A stretch of DNA of 64,000 nucleotides from JBGSPQ01 sp964346765 (GCA_964346765.1 CAYFWB010000006.1:1-64000); one strand, 5' to 3'; shown: positions 32,649 to 41,246, counted from the stretch's first letter. Program-made: numbers and translations. The notes: a model not told the origin generated them from the sequence alone.

Positions 32649-33560
32649 ATGAAAATATCTTTTATTAAACCGGCAAGATTAATCTACGTGGATCGTCCGC
32701 CGTCCGCTGTACCTCCTCTAGATAATAATAATTTTGAATCTGTTGGTAAAGGGCCGGCGGCAGATGCGGAACAAGTTAAAAAAGTTATATCAGACGCAAA
32801 AAATGAAGTTGTGCAATTTGTTAAGGAAAACGGTCTAAATTTTTCAAAGGAATACTTTGATGATATGGGGGCTGAATTGGATGTCGATGAAATTTATAAT
32901 CAGCTTGTGGAAAGTCACCAATTTGGCGTTGAAAAAGATGTGGGAGAGGTGGCTGAGGCATTTGTTAATTATGTAAATACATTGCGCACATATCATCAGC
33001 ATTTTAAAGCCGGGAATCAGTTTTCGGTTGCTATGCTTAATGCCTTGAAGACACCTGCTGATGCACTTTCCAAAGAGGAAGCGGATTTGCATGACCCTCT
33101 GGCGGGGCTGGGATTGGTACAGAATAAAACAACGGGCAGTTGGATTGAAAGAGGCCCTGTAAGCACACTTTTGGCAAAGAGAGAAACAGCTGGGGATGCT
33201 GACCTTCCATCACGGCAGACTACTGATGAACAGACTGTTGCAAGAAACGAACAACCTGTTGTTTCGGCGGAGGAACAAGAAAAAAGTAAAAAGAATAATT
33301 ACGTATCCAGGATGGCATTTAGAATATGTGATAACGCTCCTCTTTCAGCCGAAGAAGCTTCAAATACCATTAAGTATCTCGCTGATCTGGGAGGGAATGT
33401 GGAAGCGTATGATTTAAAATATAACGCAAAAATGGTAATCAAAAATGTAAATGGGCGTATTTTAGTTGAATATTATCCGGAAATCGATCAAGGGCAAGGT
33501 ATTACGAAGAGAAAATACTATGCCCGAGTTGAATCAACCGGTGAAGAAAAAACCGCTTAA
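32649..33560 (+). CDS. Signature-N-terminus protein C
   Basis: 303 aa, unknown function. The N-terminus KISFIKPARLIYVDRPPSAVPP carries the R-L-I-Y-V signature followed by a Pro-rich stretch instead of GEAP. Helical body (about 40-160), a Gln/Glu/Thr-rich linker (about 175-215) and a C-terminal domain (about 218-303) with beta strands KMVIKNVNGRILVEYYP and KRKYYARVES. There are no membrane helices or catalytic motifs. First gene of a tight run 32649-35469, all on the plus strand with gaps of 2-30 bp, so probably one operon. Confidence 0.75.
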   Translation: MKISFIKPARLIYVDRPPSAVPPLDNNNFESVGKGPAADAEQVKKVISDAKNEVVQFVKENGLNFSKEYFDDMGAELDVDEIYNQLVESHQFGVEKDVGEVAEAFVNYVNTLRTYHQHFKAGNQFSVAMLNALKTPADALSKEEADLHDPLAGLGLVQNKTTGSWIERGPVSTLLAKRETAGDADLPSRQTTDEQTVARNEQPVVSAEEQEKSKKNNYVSRMAFRICDNAPLSAEEASNTIKYLADLGGNVEAYDLKYNAKMVIKNVNGRILVEYYPEIDQGQGITKRKYYARVESTGEEKTA

Positions 33561-33562
33561 TT

Positions 33563-33886
33563 ATGACCAACCAAATGGATAAACAATTAAAAGATTTATT
33601 TGATAAATCCCCGGCAATAGCCACTCTGAGGCCAGCGGAAAGAAAGAGTTTGTTTGAGCAAATAATCGAATCATCGGATGAGAGTAAAAAAAAGTATATT
33701 GAAATGTTTTTAACAGAAAGGCAAAGAGAAGAAAAATATGAACAAGAAATGGAAAATTTGCTTATTCAATTAAAAAATTCGCTGAATAAATTAAAAAGCG
33801 CCGAAAACAAATTGGCGGAAGCTGAAAACAATCAAAATGAAAAAAAGGAACTGGACAAATTAACTAATGAATTGGAAGACATTTAA
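33563..33886 (+). CDS. Small charged coiled-coil protein, partner gene
   Basis: 107 aa, not recognised. Helical N-terminal part (KQLKDLFDKSPAIATLRPAE), then a Lys/Glu/Asn-rich coiled coil to the end (LNKLKSAENKLAEAENN). The segment around RPAERKSLFEQIIESSDE resembles one in the small protein at 14027-14374. It starts 2 bp after the previous stop and ends 11 bp before signature protein D at 33898, repeating the small-then-large order. Confidence 0.78.
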   Translation: MTNQMDKQLKDLFDKSPAIATLRPAERKSLFEQIIESSDESKKKYIEMFLTERQREEKYEQEMENLLIQLKNSLNKLKSAENKLAEAENNQNEKKELDKLTNELEDI

Positions 33887-33897
33887 TTACTTGAGTT

Positions 33898-34914
33898 ATG
33901 AAAAATTCTTTGATGTTTTCAACACGATATATTTGTATTAACGGCCACGAAAAGTTGGGTGGTGGAGGCGAAGCGCCCGAAGAGCGCGAGCCGACTTTGC
34001 AGGACGCGCAGACAGAAGAAGGCAGAAAACGGATTATTAAGACCGCGGAGGACTTTGTTGCAAAACTGGAAAAGGAATCGGGGCATGGGGACACGGATGC
34101 CGAAACAAAAGCGCAGGAATTGCGCGACATTATGGAAAAATACAGGTTGGAAGGGTACGATCCGATTCATGACTTTAGTCCGGATTCAAAAGCAAAAGCG
34201 CTGGCTAATCACGCAAAAGAGCTTTTTAACACTATGAATACCATTAAAAAAGACGTGGAACGGGAAAAAAGGAAAAACAGGGGCATTCCGATCGCCGCCC
34301 CGCCCAAATGGCTTAGAAAAGCAGTTCTGGAAACGCCGGTTAATGAGTTTAAAACGACGCTTGATGAAGCTATTAAAAGATTGAATGATTTTAGGGAAAA
34401 TCCCTATACAAATATGATTGTTGACCGTTCCGGTTCTGGGAAATATAGGAATCCTTATTTGCTGGATATTTATAACAGACTGGCGGAATTGGACATAATG
34501 GTTAATACCGCTAAAACACCAGCGGAAGTTGAGAAAGCTACCCGTGAGGTTCTGAGAATTGCTTCGCCAAGGGCGATTAATGAAACCATGCAATCGGACT
34601 GGGCGTACGCCTTGGTGGCCAATGAAGTGGGGGACGTGATTAAAAGCGGAAACAATATGGCTCCGAAAGACCTTTTGCGTAAGATAAATGCAAGAGTGGC
34701 GAGACTGGCGGAAAGGGACCCTTTAAAATCCCAACCAGCGAATGCCGTTTACAGAATGCAATACAGAGGAATCGACTTGAGTGTGGCCAAAACCGGTGAG
34801 GAAAAATACACGGCTTCTATTGACGGTATTGATGAATACTATGAACACCTGCATCCGAAAATCGCCCAATATGTGCATGATAGAGAGGAGGAATCTGGCA
34901 ACAGGAGGGCATAA
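33898..34914 (+). CDS. Signature-N-terminus protein D
   Basis: 338 aa, unknown function. Begins KNSLMFSTRYICINGHEKLG and continues GGGGEAPEE, with R-Y-I-C-I as the signature core. Charged coiled coil (about 40-125), a central helical domain with FRENPYTNMIVDRSGSGKYRNPYLLDIYNRL (about 165-195), and a C-terminal part (about 275-338) with VYRMQYRGIDLSVAKTGE and KYTASIDGIDEYYEHL, again a short beta pair near the end. GSGSGK-like sequence is present but lacks a real P-loop context. Co-transcribed with its neighbours. Confidence 0.75.
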   Translation: MKNSLMFSTRYICINGHEKLGGGGEAPEEREPTLQDAQTEEGRKRIIKTAEDFVAKLEKESGHGDTDAETKAQELRDIMEKYRLEGYDPIHDFSPDSKAKALANHAKELFNTMNTIKKDVEREKRKNRGIPIAAPPKWLRKAVLETPVNEFKTTLDEAIKRLNDFRENPYTNMIVDRSGSGKYRNPYLLDIYNRLAELDIMVNTAKTPAEVEKATREVLRIASPRAINETMQSDWAYALVANEVGDVIKSGNNMAPKDLLRKINARVARLAERDPLKSQPANAVYRMQYRGIDLSVAKTGEEKYTASIDGIDEYYEHLHPKIAQYVHDREEESGNRRA

Positions 34915-34944
34915 TGCTTAATTATTTATTCTTAAACGGAAAAC

Positions 34945-35469
34945 ATGAAAAAATTATACAATTTACACAGCCAACGTTTTATATTTTTTTCTCCACCTAA
35001 GGGGGGGCCGGAGGGTCTTTCTTCGGGAGATGAGAAGGTTGGCGAAACAATTGCCAAAATAGACTCCGCATTGCAAAAAGCGGATGAATTGCTGGCCACA
35101 GACTCGGATAAAACGGATAGAATGGTTGTGGAAGACTCTAAACGAACGCTCTCCGAGCTTAGGAATAGAATCAGAACGGGTTCACTTACCGAAGAGCAAA
35201 ATGATCAACTTGAATACGCTCTTGATAAAATTAAAGAGGTCGCGGACGGTGGAGTCGAAAAGGAAACCAATCCGGGTGAAATGGCAGAAATAACCAAAGA
35301 TAAAGCTAAGGAATCGGTAAACGAGGCCAATTCTGCAACAGATAATTTTCTTGCTGAAATTATGAAGCAACTTCAAGAAAGCGACGATGACTACAACGAA
35401 AGTGTCTACAAAGAACTGTTCGGAGCTAAAGGGAGTACGGGTGAGGGAAAGGGAGAGCCCAGCGCTTAA
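34945..35469 (+). CDS. Signature-N-terminus protein E, short
   Basis: 174 aa, unknown function. Begins KKLYNLHSQRFIFFSPPKGG, with R-F-I-F-F as signature core followed by a Pro/Gly-rich stretch. The rest is an acidic helical/coiled-coil body (VGETIAKIDSALQKADELL, LEYALDKIKEVAD, DNFLAEIMKQLQES) with no C-terminal beta domain. Last gene of the 32649-35469 run; the convergent ftsZ stop lies 33 bp beyond. Confidence 0.75.
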   Translation: MKKLYNLHSQRFIFFSPPKGGPEGLSSGDEKVGETIAKIDSALQKADELLATDSDKTDRMVVEDSKRTLSELRNRIRTGSLTEEQNDQLEYALDKIKEVADGGVEKETNPGEMAEITKDKAKESVNEANSATDNFLAEIMKQLQESDDDYNESVYKELFGAKGSTGEGKGEPSA

Positions 35470-35502
35470 CAGGTTAGCTATTCAGCGCCTCGGCCGGACG
35501 TT

Positions 35503-36756
35503 TTAGTTCATCTTCTTTCTGATGAAGGCCGGGATGTCCAGTTCGCTTTCTTGGTATTTGCCCTGCTGACCGTTATTGCCGTTGTTTCCGCCTCCAAAGC
35601 CCTGTTGGGTGGGGGTGGCGGAAGAGTTGGCGTTTTTTTGGTTCTGAGAAGGTAATGCTGATCCGTATCCTTGCGGAGTGGTGGATTGTCCGCCCAATGA
35701 AATGTGCTGTCTTACGATTGATGGAGAGTCTTTCATAGTTTCATCGAAACCCGTGGCGACAACGGTGATTTTTACTTCTCCGGTGTATGAATCGTTGATA
35801 ACCGCTCCAAAAATGACGTGTGCTTCGGGGTCGGCGGCTTCTGTAATGATTCTGGCGGCTTCGTCGACTTCGAACATGGCAAGATCGTTGCCACCGGTTA
35901 TATTGAACAGAACACCCTTGGCTCCGTCGATTGATAGTTCAAGAAGCGGTGATTCAATCGCGGCTTTGGCGGCTTCAACAGCTCTGTTTTCTCCCGTACC
36001 GTAACCGATACCCATAAGGGCGGATCCGGCGTTTTCCATTACTGTCTTAACGTCCGCGAAGTCCACGTTGATCATGCCGTGTACGGTGATCAGGTCCGCG
36101 ATGCCTTGCACACCCTGCCTTAAAACGTCATCAACAACTGTAAACGCTTCCGTTAAAGGTGTCTTTTTGTCGATAATTGAAAGGATTTTGTCGTTCGGAA
36201 TTGTGATAAGTGTATCAACTTTGTTCTTGACGTTTTCGATTCCTTCTTCCGCTTGTGTTCTTCTTCTGTGCCCTTCAAACGAGAAAGGTCTTGTTACAAC
36301 TCCAACCGTTAAAACACCCATTTCTTTGGCGATGTCGGCAATCACGGGAGCGGCTCCCGTACCTGTACCACCACCCATACCGCATGTAATGAAAACCATG
36401 TCCGCTCCATCCAATACTTCTTTGATTTCTTCCGTTGATTCTTCGGCGGCTTGTCTACCGATATCAGGGTTTGATCCCGCTCCAAGTCCTCTTGTCGTGG
36501 CCTTTCCAATGTTGATTTTGGTCGGCGCGTCGGAATGATAAAGAGCCTGCGCGTCTGTATTAACGGCAATGAACTCCATACCTCTAAGGTTGGCCTTGAT
36601 CATTCTGTTAAGCGCGTTGCATCCACCCCCACCTACGCCGAGTACTTTGATTAAAGCCACAGGGCTGATTTCCGGAACAACTTCCTGCGAGCGCTTGCTC
36701 TGAGGAGATCCGGAAAATAAATTTCTGAGTGAATCTTTTTGTTGGTTGGTAGCCAT
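35503..36756 (-). CDS. ftsZ: Cell division protein FtsZ
   Basis: Tubulin-like GTPase forming the division ring, 417 aa. GTP-binding GVGGGGCNALN (40-50), tubulin signature GGGTGTG (128-134), T7 loop MINVDFADV and all core motifs are intact. A Gln/Asn/Gly-rich linker (about 350-400) ends in the conserved tail peptide LDIPAFIRKK that binds FtsA and other partners. It lies downstream of ftsA on the same strand, separated by 146 bp. Confidence 0.97.
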   Translation of the reverse strand: MATNQQKDSLRNLFSGSPQSKRSQEVVPEISPVALIKVLGVGGGGCNALNRMIKANLRGMEFIAVNTDAQALYHSDAPTKINIGKATTRGLGAGSNPDIGRQAAEESTEEIKEVLDGADMVFITCGMGGGTGTGAAPVIADIAKEMGVLTVGVVTRPFSFEGHRRRTQAEEGIENVKNKVDTLITIPNDKILSIIDKKTPLTEAFTVVDDVLRQGVQGIADLITVHGMINVDFADVKTVMENAGSALMGIGYGTGENRAVEAAKAAIESPLLELSIDGAKGVLFNITGGNDLAMFEVDEAARIITEAADPEAHVIFGAVINDSYTGEVKITVVATGFDETMKDSPSIVRQHISLGGQSTTPQGYGSALPSQNQKNANSSATPTQQGFGGGNNGNNGQQGKYQESELDIPAFIRKKMN

Positions 36757-36902
36757 AATGGTTGGTGTAAGTTGTAGGTTAGACAGTGTCTTAAATAGTT
36801 GAGTCTATGCGGGCAAAAAGGTATATATTGCAACTTTTTTTACCACCTGCAAACACTGGACTCCTATTCTTACCTGTAAGTTGCTTATTTGTCAATAAGT
36901 TA

Positions 36903-38141
36903 TTATGGAAATAAATTCTTGAACCAATTTTTAGCTCCACCAAAAGTTTTTTTAAAGTTAAAACCTTTGAATGAGAAGCCGTATGTTCTGTGTTCAAGCC
37001 TGGTTCCCCATAAGATAAGACCGATCGCCGTGGCATAAGCCGGATCGTCAATCTTATCAACGACACCGTCAAAGTTTTGAGGGAATCCTATTTGGACAGG
37101 TAGATTTAGGGTTTCTCTTGCTAGGTCTATTGTTCCGGGCATTTTTACGGCGGCTCCGGTTAAAACCACGCCGGCGGGGAGCATGCCGTCTCTGTGTATT
37201 TTTGCTAATTCGTCTTTAACAAGAATGAATATTTCGTGATATCTGGCCTGAATGATTTCGGCCATCAGTTTTTTGGATACTTTCTGCGTGTCTATTTTGC
37301 TAACTAGTGATAAGTCGATTATTTCACGGTCGTTAACATCAGCCGGGTTGCAAGTTCCGTACTCGATTTTGATTTTTTCCGCGGTATCAATTGATGTTCT
37401 TAGACCGATCGCAATATCATTGGTTACATTCTCACCACCGACTCCAAGGACGGCCGTGTGCAATGTAGTCCCCTCTTCAAAAACGCTGATTGATGTTGAT
37501 CCGCAGCCGATATCCACAACTACAACACCCAATTCTTTTTGTCTTTTTGATAGAACTGCTTCGGCTGAAGCAAGACACGAAGGAATAATATCATCAATGT
37601 CGACTCCGGCTTGAAGAACACATTTTTCAATATTTTTTACGCTTGGCACAAGTCCGGTAATAATGTGCGCGTCAACTTCCAGCCTGATTCCGGTCATTCC
37701 AACGGGATATTTGATTCCTTTTTGTTCATCAACCGTAAATGATTTGGGGATGATTCTAAGAATTCTTCTGTTTGAGGGGATGTTCACCGCTTGCGCGGCT
37801 TCTAAAACACGATCAACGTCGTCTTCGGAAATTTCGTTTCCGGCACTGCCGACAGCGATAACTCCTTTAGAGTTAATTGATTCAATGTGTGATCCGCCGA
37901 TACCAAGAAAAATATGGTTAATCGGCTCGCCTGCCATGCGTTCGGCGTCTTCAAGAGAAGATGAAATACTGTTAATTGTTTCTTCCACGTCTATAACGGC
38001 ACCCTTTCTGAGTCCGGTTGAAGGAGCGATTCCTACACCGATAATATTCGGGGCGGGGGATTTTTCTTCCAAAGTGCCAACTACCGTTCGTATCTTGGAG
38101 CTACCAACATCAAGACTTGCGATAACGCGTGGTTTTGCCAT
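36903..38141 (-). CDS. ftsA: Cell division protein FtsA
   Basis: Actin-like membrane tether of FtsZ, 412 aa. DVGSSKIRTVVG (11-22, phosphate 1), the SHS2/1C domain about 85-165, VVVDIGCGSTSISVFEEG (phosphate 2) and VVLTGAAVKMPG (adenosine motif). The C-terminal FNFKKTFGGAKNWFKNLF is the amphipathic membrane-binding helix. A good promoter lies at 38178-38206, so the exonuclease upstream need not be in the same transcript. Confidence 0.95.
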   Translation of the reverse strand: MAKPRVIASLDVGSSKIRTVVGTLEEKSPAPNIIGVGIAPSTGLRKGAVIDVEETINSISSSLEDAERMAGEPINHIFLGIGGSHIESINSKGVIAVGSAGNEISEDDVDRVLEAAQAVNIPSNRRILRIIPKSFTVDEQKGIKYPVGMTGIRLEVDAHIITGLVPSVKNIEKCVLQAGVDIDDIIPSCLASAEAVLSKRQKELGVVVVDIGCGSTSISVFEEGTTLHTAVLGVGGENVTNDIAIGLRTSIDTAEKIKIEYGTCNPADVNDREIIDLSLVSKIDTQKVSKKLMAEIIQARYHEIFILVKDELAKIHRDGMLPAGVVLTGAAVKMPGTIDLARETLNLPVQIGFPQNFDGVVDKIDDPAYATAIGLILWGTRLEHRTYGFSFKGFNFKKTFGGAKNWFKNLFP

Positions 38142-38177
38142 AAAAATCGATCTTTAAGTAACAGAGAGACTGTTAGG

Positions 38178-38206
38178 AATATAGTATAATAGACTGTTTT
38201 TAGCAA
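38178..38206 (-). promoter_or_regulatory. Promoter of ftsA
   Basis: On the minus strand, TTGCTA (38201-38206), a 17-bp spacer and TATATT (38178-38183), 36 bp before the ftsA ATG. Confidence 0.6.
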
Positions 38207-38229
38207 TGTTTTTACCCGTGTCTTATTAT

Positions 38230-39138
38230 TTAAAACAAGGCTTGCTGATTTGGGTCGGGCGGAGTTAGCTTCTTCTTTATTTCTTCCAGTTTTCCGGAGA
38301 GTGATTTGAACTCTAATTCTTCGAAAAATTTTTCCACTTTGGGATAATCCATGGTGTGCGCATGGAACTGTTCAAGATCCAGAGTGAAAGGCGCGTCCAG
38401 AGCAAGCTTGCAAAGTCTTTGGCTTAAATAAGCACTGTCTTTACCTTCGGCAAGTTTTTTTTGCCGGCCGGGTGAAAGCTCTTCAAGATGGCTATAAATT
38501 CCGTCCAGCTTATTATATTTTTTTAACAGTTCGACCGCCTGCCTGGGGCCGATTCCGGGGACACCGGGAATGTTGTCCGAACTGTCACCGCTTAACGCCT
38601 TGAAATCTATGACCTGATCGGGCCGTATACCCATTTTTGCAATCACTTGAGCTGTGTCGTAAACAGTCATATTGGATATTCCTTTTACGGGGGCCAATAC
38701 TTTTACATGATCATTAACAAGCTGAAAAGTGTCTTTGTCGCCGGTGAGAATGTATGTCTCCAGCTCTTCCAAATCTTTGGCCTGGTTCGAAATTGTACCC
38801 AAAATGTCGTCTGCTTCATAGCCGTCTTTTTCAAGCATGGCTATGTCCATGGCGGCAAGAATCTCTTTTAACCTTGGGAGCTGAGGGTAAAGGTCGTCGG
38901 GGGGCGCGGCTCTTTGCGCTTTGTATTCTTTATATTCTTCATGGCGGTAGGTGGGGGCTTTTCTGTCCCAGGCAATACCGATGTAATCCGGATTTTCTTT
39001 TAACATAATGTCGAAAAGCATCCTTATAAAACCGTAAATTGCATTGGTTACTTCTCCGTAACCGGTTTTGAAAGGTGGAAGAGAATGATATGCACGGTGC
39101 AAAATCGCGTTTCCGTCTATCAGAATTAACTTTTTCAT
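38230..39138 (-). CDS. Stand-alone 5'-3' exonuclease (PolA N-domain/FEN-like)
   Basis: 302 aa; corresponds to the 5' nuclease domain of DNA polymerase I, removing RNA primers and flaps. LILIDGNAILHRAYH (4-18), GYEADDILG and LTGDKDTFQLV carry the metal-binding acids, and ALSGDSSDNIPGVPGIGPRQAVELL is the helix-hairpin-helix DNA-binding region. No polymerase domain follows: the protein stops about 15 residues after the nuclease core. The last five residues, QQALF, match the beta-clamp binding motif (QxxLF type), which would recruit it to the replication fork; this is inference from the motif. Confidence 0.92.
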   Translation of the reverse strand: MKKLILIDGNAILHRAYHSLPPFKTGYGEVTNAIYGFIRMLFDIMLKENPDYIGIAWDRKAPTYRHEEYKEYKAQRAAPPDDLYPQLPRLKEILAAMDIAMLEKDGYEADDILGTISNQAKDLEELETYILTGDKDTFQLVNDHVKVLAPVKGISNMTVYDTAQVIAKMGIRPDQVIDFKALSGDSSDNIPGVPGIGPRQAVELLKKYNKLDGIYSHLEELSPGRQKKLAEGKDSAYLSQRLCKLALDAPFTLDLEQFHAHTMDYPKVEKFFEELEFKSLSGKLEEIKKKLTPPDPNQQALF

Positions 39139-39182
39139 AATTTTTTATGCTTTAGCGGGTGGAATAAACCGGCTTTTTTTGC

Positions 39183-39188
39183 TATAAT
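39183..39188 (+). promoter_or_regulatory. -10 box of the gene at 39224
   Basis: TATAAT 35 bp before the ATG at 39224. No convincing -35 element at the right distance. Confidence 0.5.
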
Positions 39189-39223
39189 TGTAGGATAAAT
39201 ACGACTAAAGTTATACGCAACTT

Positions 39224-39781
39224 ATGACCAAAAGTGAACACAAAAAAGTGCTCGAGGTGAAGAAAGCTACCAAACAAGCGCTATATGAAAAATCTTATCC
39301 GGACGCGTCAACAGAGATTCCGTTACTTTTGATTATGGGACCTTCAAAACAAAAAGAAGATAAGATGCTTTTGAATCTATTGGACGGAATCAGGGTTTTG
39401 CCTATAAAAGTGATTATTGTTGATGACAATATTCCGGCCGATACAACCGCGCATCCTACCGGGCAAATTTTTTGGGTGAACAGGGCGGAGGGCAGAAATA
39501 AAATCGATATTGAAAAATACTTGGAGGCGGCGGACATGGTGCTTTGCTTTGATGAAGACCATGAAGATTTGAATAAATACATGCAAAGCGGCGCAGTTAT
39601 TATCGGTCATGAAATTTCACCGATGCTGGATAATTATCATCCGAACGATGAAACGGGTAACGCTTTTACATTTGGCGCGTATAATCCCTGGGAAATTTTC
39701 CGCGCGATTGTGAGGGCTATTGAGACTTATAGATTTCCTTTTGATTGGGAAAATATTGTCAGGGGAGTATTCAAGAAATAA
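39224..39781 (+). CDS. Conserved-looking GT-B C-domain-like protein
   Basis: 185 aa. A Rossmann-like order is visible: LLLIMGPSKQKED, IKVIIVDDN, ADMVLCFDED, GAVIIGHEIS. The end GNAFTFGAYNPWEIFRAIVRAIETYRFPFDWENIVRG resembles the C-terminal end of glycogen/starch synthases (GxGFxF...NPWxxxxAIxRAxETY). It has only half of a GT-B glycosyltransferase and lacks the N-terminal acceptor domain, so catalytic activity is doubtful. No operon partner on this strand. Confidence 0.6.
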   Translation: MTKSEHKKVLEVKKATKQALYEKSYPDASTEIPLLLIMGPSKQKEDKMLLNLLDGIRVLPIKVIIVDDNIPADTTAHPTGQIFWVNRAEGRNKIDIEKYLEAADMVLCFDEDHEDLNKYMQSGAVIIGHEISPMLDNYHPNDETGNAFTFGAYNPWEIFRAIVRAIETYRFPFDWENIVRGVFKK

Positions 39782-39796
39782 ATCCCTTTGGAGTTG

Positions 39797-40144
39797 TTAA
39801 TCCAGCGAGACTGAACTTCCGGTGTCGCCTATTGACTGTATGTTGGCGATGATGTCACTGAGGTTGATATATTTGATGATATCCAGACCGAGCGCTCTGC
39901 CCACGGTCGCCACGATTACAACGGCAAACACGGTAATGATCAAACCTATGATCGCGTATCTGATTGTTGAAACGGCGGTTTTTATTTTATCTTCCTGTCC
40001 ACCGGAGAGGATAAAAGAGATGCCACCTATAAAAATAAATATCACTGAAAGCATACCGGCAACGATAATGGCGTAAGCCAGCCCTTTGTTGATTATTTCA
40101 ACTATGTCGTAGCGCTGAGCGGCATCTATGATTGAGTCTTCCAT
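39797..40144 (-). CDS. Pilin-like small membrane protein
   Basis: 115 aa with two hydrophobic helices (about 21-45 and 62-88) separated by the charged loop SGGQEDKIKTAVSTIRYA, closely like the loop AAGEQEKVDKGKKIIMYA of the gene at 1771. It has no signal peptide; the N-terminus is short and acidic (MEDSIIDAAQRYD). T4SS_pilin/TrbC-like by layout. It lies upstream of nothing on its strand and downstream of khpA with a 53-bp gap. Confidence 0.65.
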   Translation of the reverse strand: MEDSIIDAAQRYDIVEIINKGLAYAIIVAGMLSVIFIFIGGISFILSGGQEDKIKTAVSTIRYAIIGLIITVFAVVIVATVGRALGLDIIKYINLSDIIANIQSIGDTGSSVSLD

Positions 40145-40197
40145 AGGTTAGAGTTTTTATTTGATTTATACCGTTAATTTTAAGGTGAATCTGTTTA

Positions 40198-40488
40198 TTA
40201 GTCCAGTTTTACTTCACCCCCGTCGGGTTCCACAATCTTCAGATTGACGCGGGCGTTGTTTTTGGAGCCGATAACACGGAGCAAAATGCGAAGTGATTTC
40301 GCGGTTTGGCCGCTTTTACCGATAATCTTACCCATGTCGTCTTTGTGAACTTTAAGGGTAATTAAGACACCCATTTCGTCAACAGATCTTTCAACAACAA
40401 CATCGTCGGGGTGTTCAACGATTTGTTTTACTATAAATTCGACAAAGTCCCTATCGGGGCCGGTCGCGAACTCTTGTGATTCGTCCAT
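40198..40488 (-). CDS. khpA: KH-domain RNA-binding protein KhpA
   Basis: 96 aa single KH domain. GKIIGKSGQTAKSLRILLRVIG (about 53-74) carries the GxxG RNA-binding loop. KhpA works with KhpB in small-RNA and cell-shape control in Gram-positive bacteria. Its place just downstream of rpsP is the classical rpsP-khpA pairing, which supports the call. It is slightly longer at the N-terminus than the usual 76-80 residues. Confidence 0.92.
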   Translation of the reverse strand: MDESQEFATGPDRDFVEFIVKQIVEHPDDVVVERSVDEMGVLITLKVHKDDMGKIIGKSGQTAKSLRILLRVIGSKNNARVNLKIVEPDGGEVKLD

Positions 40489-40533
40489 AATGGATTTCGT
40501 TAGGAATTAGGAGTAGGGTTTTCCCGTTGAATT

Positions 40534-40863
40534 TCAGTTGGGCGTTCCGGCCGGAGTCGCTTCTTCCGCCGGTTCTTTCTTACCTCTTCTTTTTTTGTTT
40601 CTTGGTTCTAAAAATTTATCCATGTCCGCGAATCCTTCTTTCTTTAAAAGAGCGGCAACAGTGTCCGACGGCCGCGCTCCAACACTTAGCCAATGGTTAA
40701 TGCGTTCTTTATTAAGAGTCAAAATTTTGGGTTGAGTGGAAGGTACGTATTGTCCCAAAATTTCCATAAATTTTCTTTGTACGGCTCTTGAATGCTCACC
40801 AACCACAATACGAAAACTGGGTTGAGCTTTTTTGCCGGTTCTTGTTAATCTAATCCTAAGCAA
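40534..40863 (-). CDS. rpsP: 30S ribosomal protein bS16
   Basis: 109 aa. LRIRLTRTGKKAQPSFRIVVGEHSRAV is the bS16 N-terminal signature, followed by ILGQYVP and ERINHWLSVGARPSDTVAALL. The homologous start is a TTG at 40863 (reading L-L-R-I-R-L), since no ATG fits. The C-terminal extension is Lys/Glu/Ala-rich (RNKKRRGKKEPAEEATPAGTPN). Operon with khpA 45 bp downstream. Confidence 0.93.
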   Translation of the reverse strand: MLRIRLTRTGKKAQPSFRIVVGEHSRAVQRKFMEILGQYVPSTQPKILTLNKERINHWLSVGARPSDTVAALLKKEGFADMDKFLEPRNKKRRGKKEPAEEATPAGTPN

Positions 40864-40926
40864 GTCGATTTTTATTAATGAATAATTGAAAACAGCGGTA
40901 CAAGTGTAGCGCAACGGGCAATGTTG

Positions 40927-41244
40927 TCAAGTTGAAATATCATCTTGCGGTAGGTGTGTAATGCGAATACGCCCGACCGATTGTTCGCCAAATTTATCTT
41001 TTAATCCGCGGTGGATTCGGTGACTGACCATTTGTACTCGGTTGGCCCAGGCGGAATTGGGCACTCCTATTGTTAATACCTGGTCTTTGTATGATCTGGG
41101 TGTGACTTTTTCAGCGGCTTCTTTGGGGAGGTGCTGTTCGATCAGTTCGCGGCAGGCGTTACAGACTTCAATGGCCTTTAAAGTTTGCGTGAAGTTATAT
41201 TTGCCTGCGGCGCGCGGTATGTATTTTTGGAAGTTGTGCCACAT
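40927..41244 (-). CDS. DciA-like DUF721 protein
   Basis: 105 aa. The core YKDQVLTIGVPNSAWANRVQMVSHRIHRGLKDKFG matches the DUF721/DciA helicase-loader fold (L-x-I-x-V-xx-SAWA). DciA loads the replicative helicase DnaB in bacteria without DnaC. Two Cys (VCNACRELI) precede the core. It starts 2 bp after the glycosyltransferase stop at 41247, so the two are probably translated from one mRNA. The N-terminal helical half could belong to another family; moderate certainty. Confidence 0.7.
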   Translation of the reverse strand: MWHNFQKYIPRAAGKYNFTQTLKAIEVCNACRELIEQHLPKEAAEKVTPRSYKDQVLTIGVPNSAWANRVQMVSHRIHRGLKDKFGEQSVGRIRITHLPQDDIST

Positions 41245-41246
41245 AG

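Noticed and set aside
33898..34914. P-loop ATPase in signature protein D (DRSGSGKYR)
   Set aside because: No preceding hydrophobic strand, no Walker B, and the Lys is not followed by Ser/Thr.
20911..35469. Sec signal peptides on the signature proteins
   Set aside because: The hydrophobic part is 4-6 residues long and followed by Gly/Pro and charged residues; too short for a signal-peptide core.
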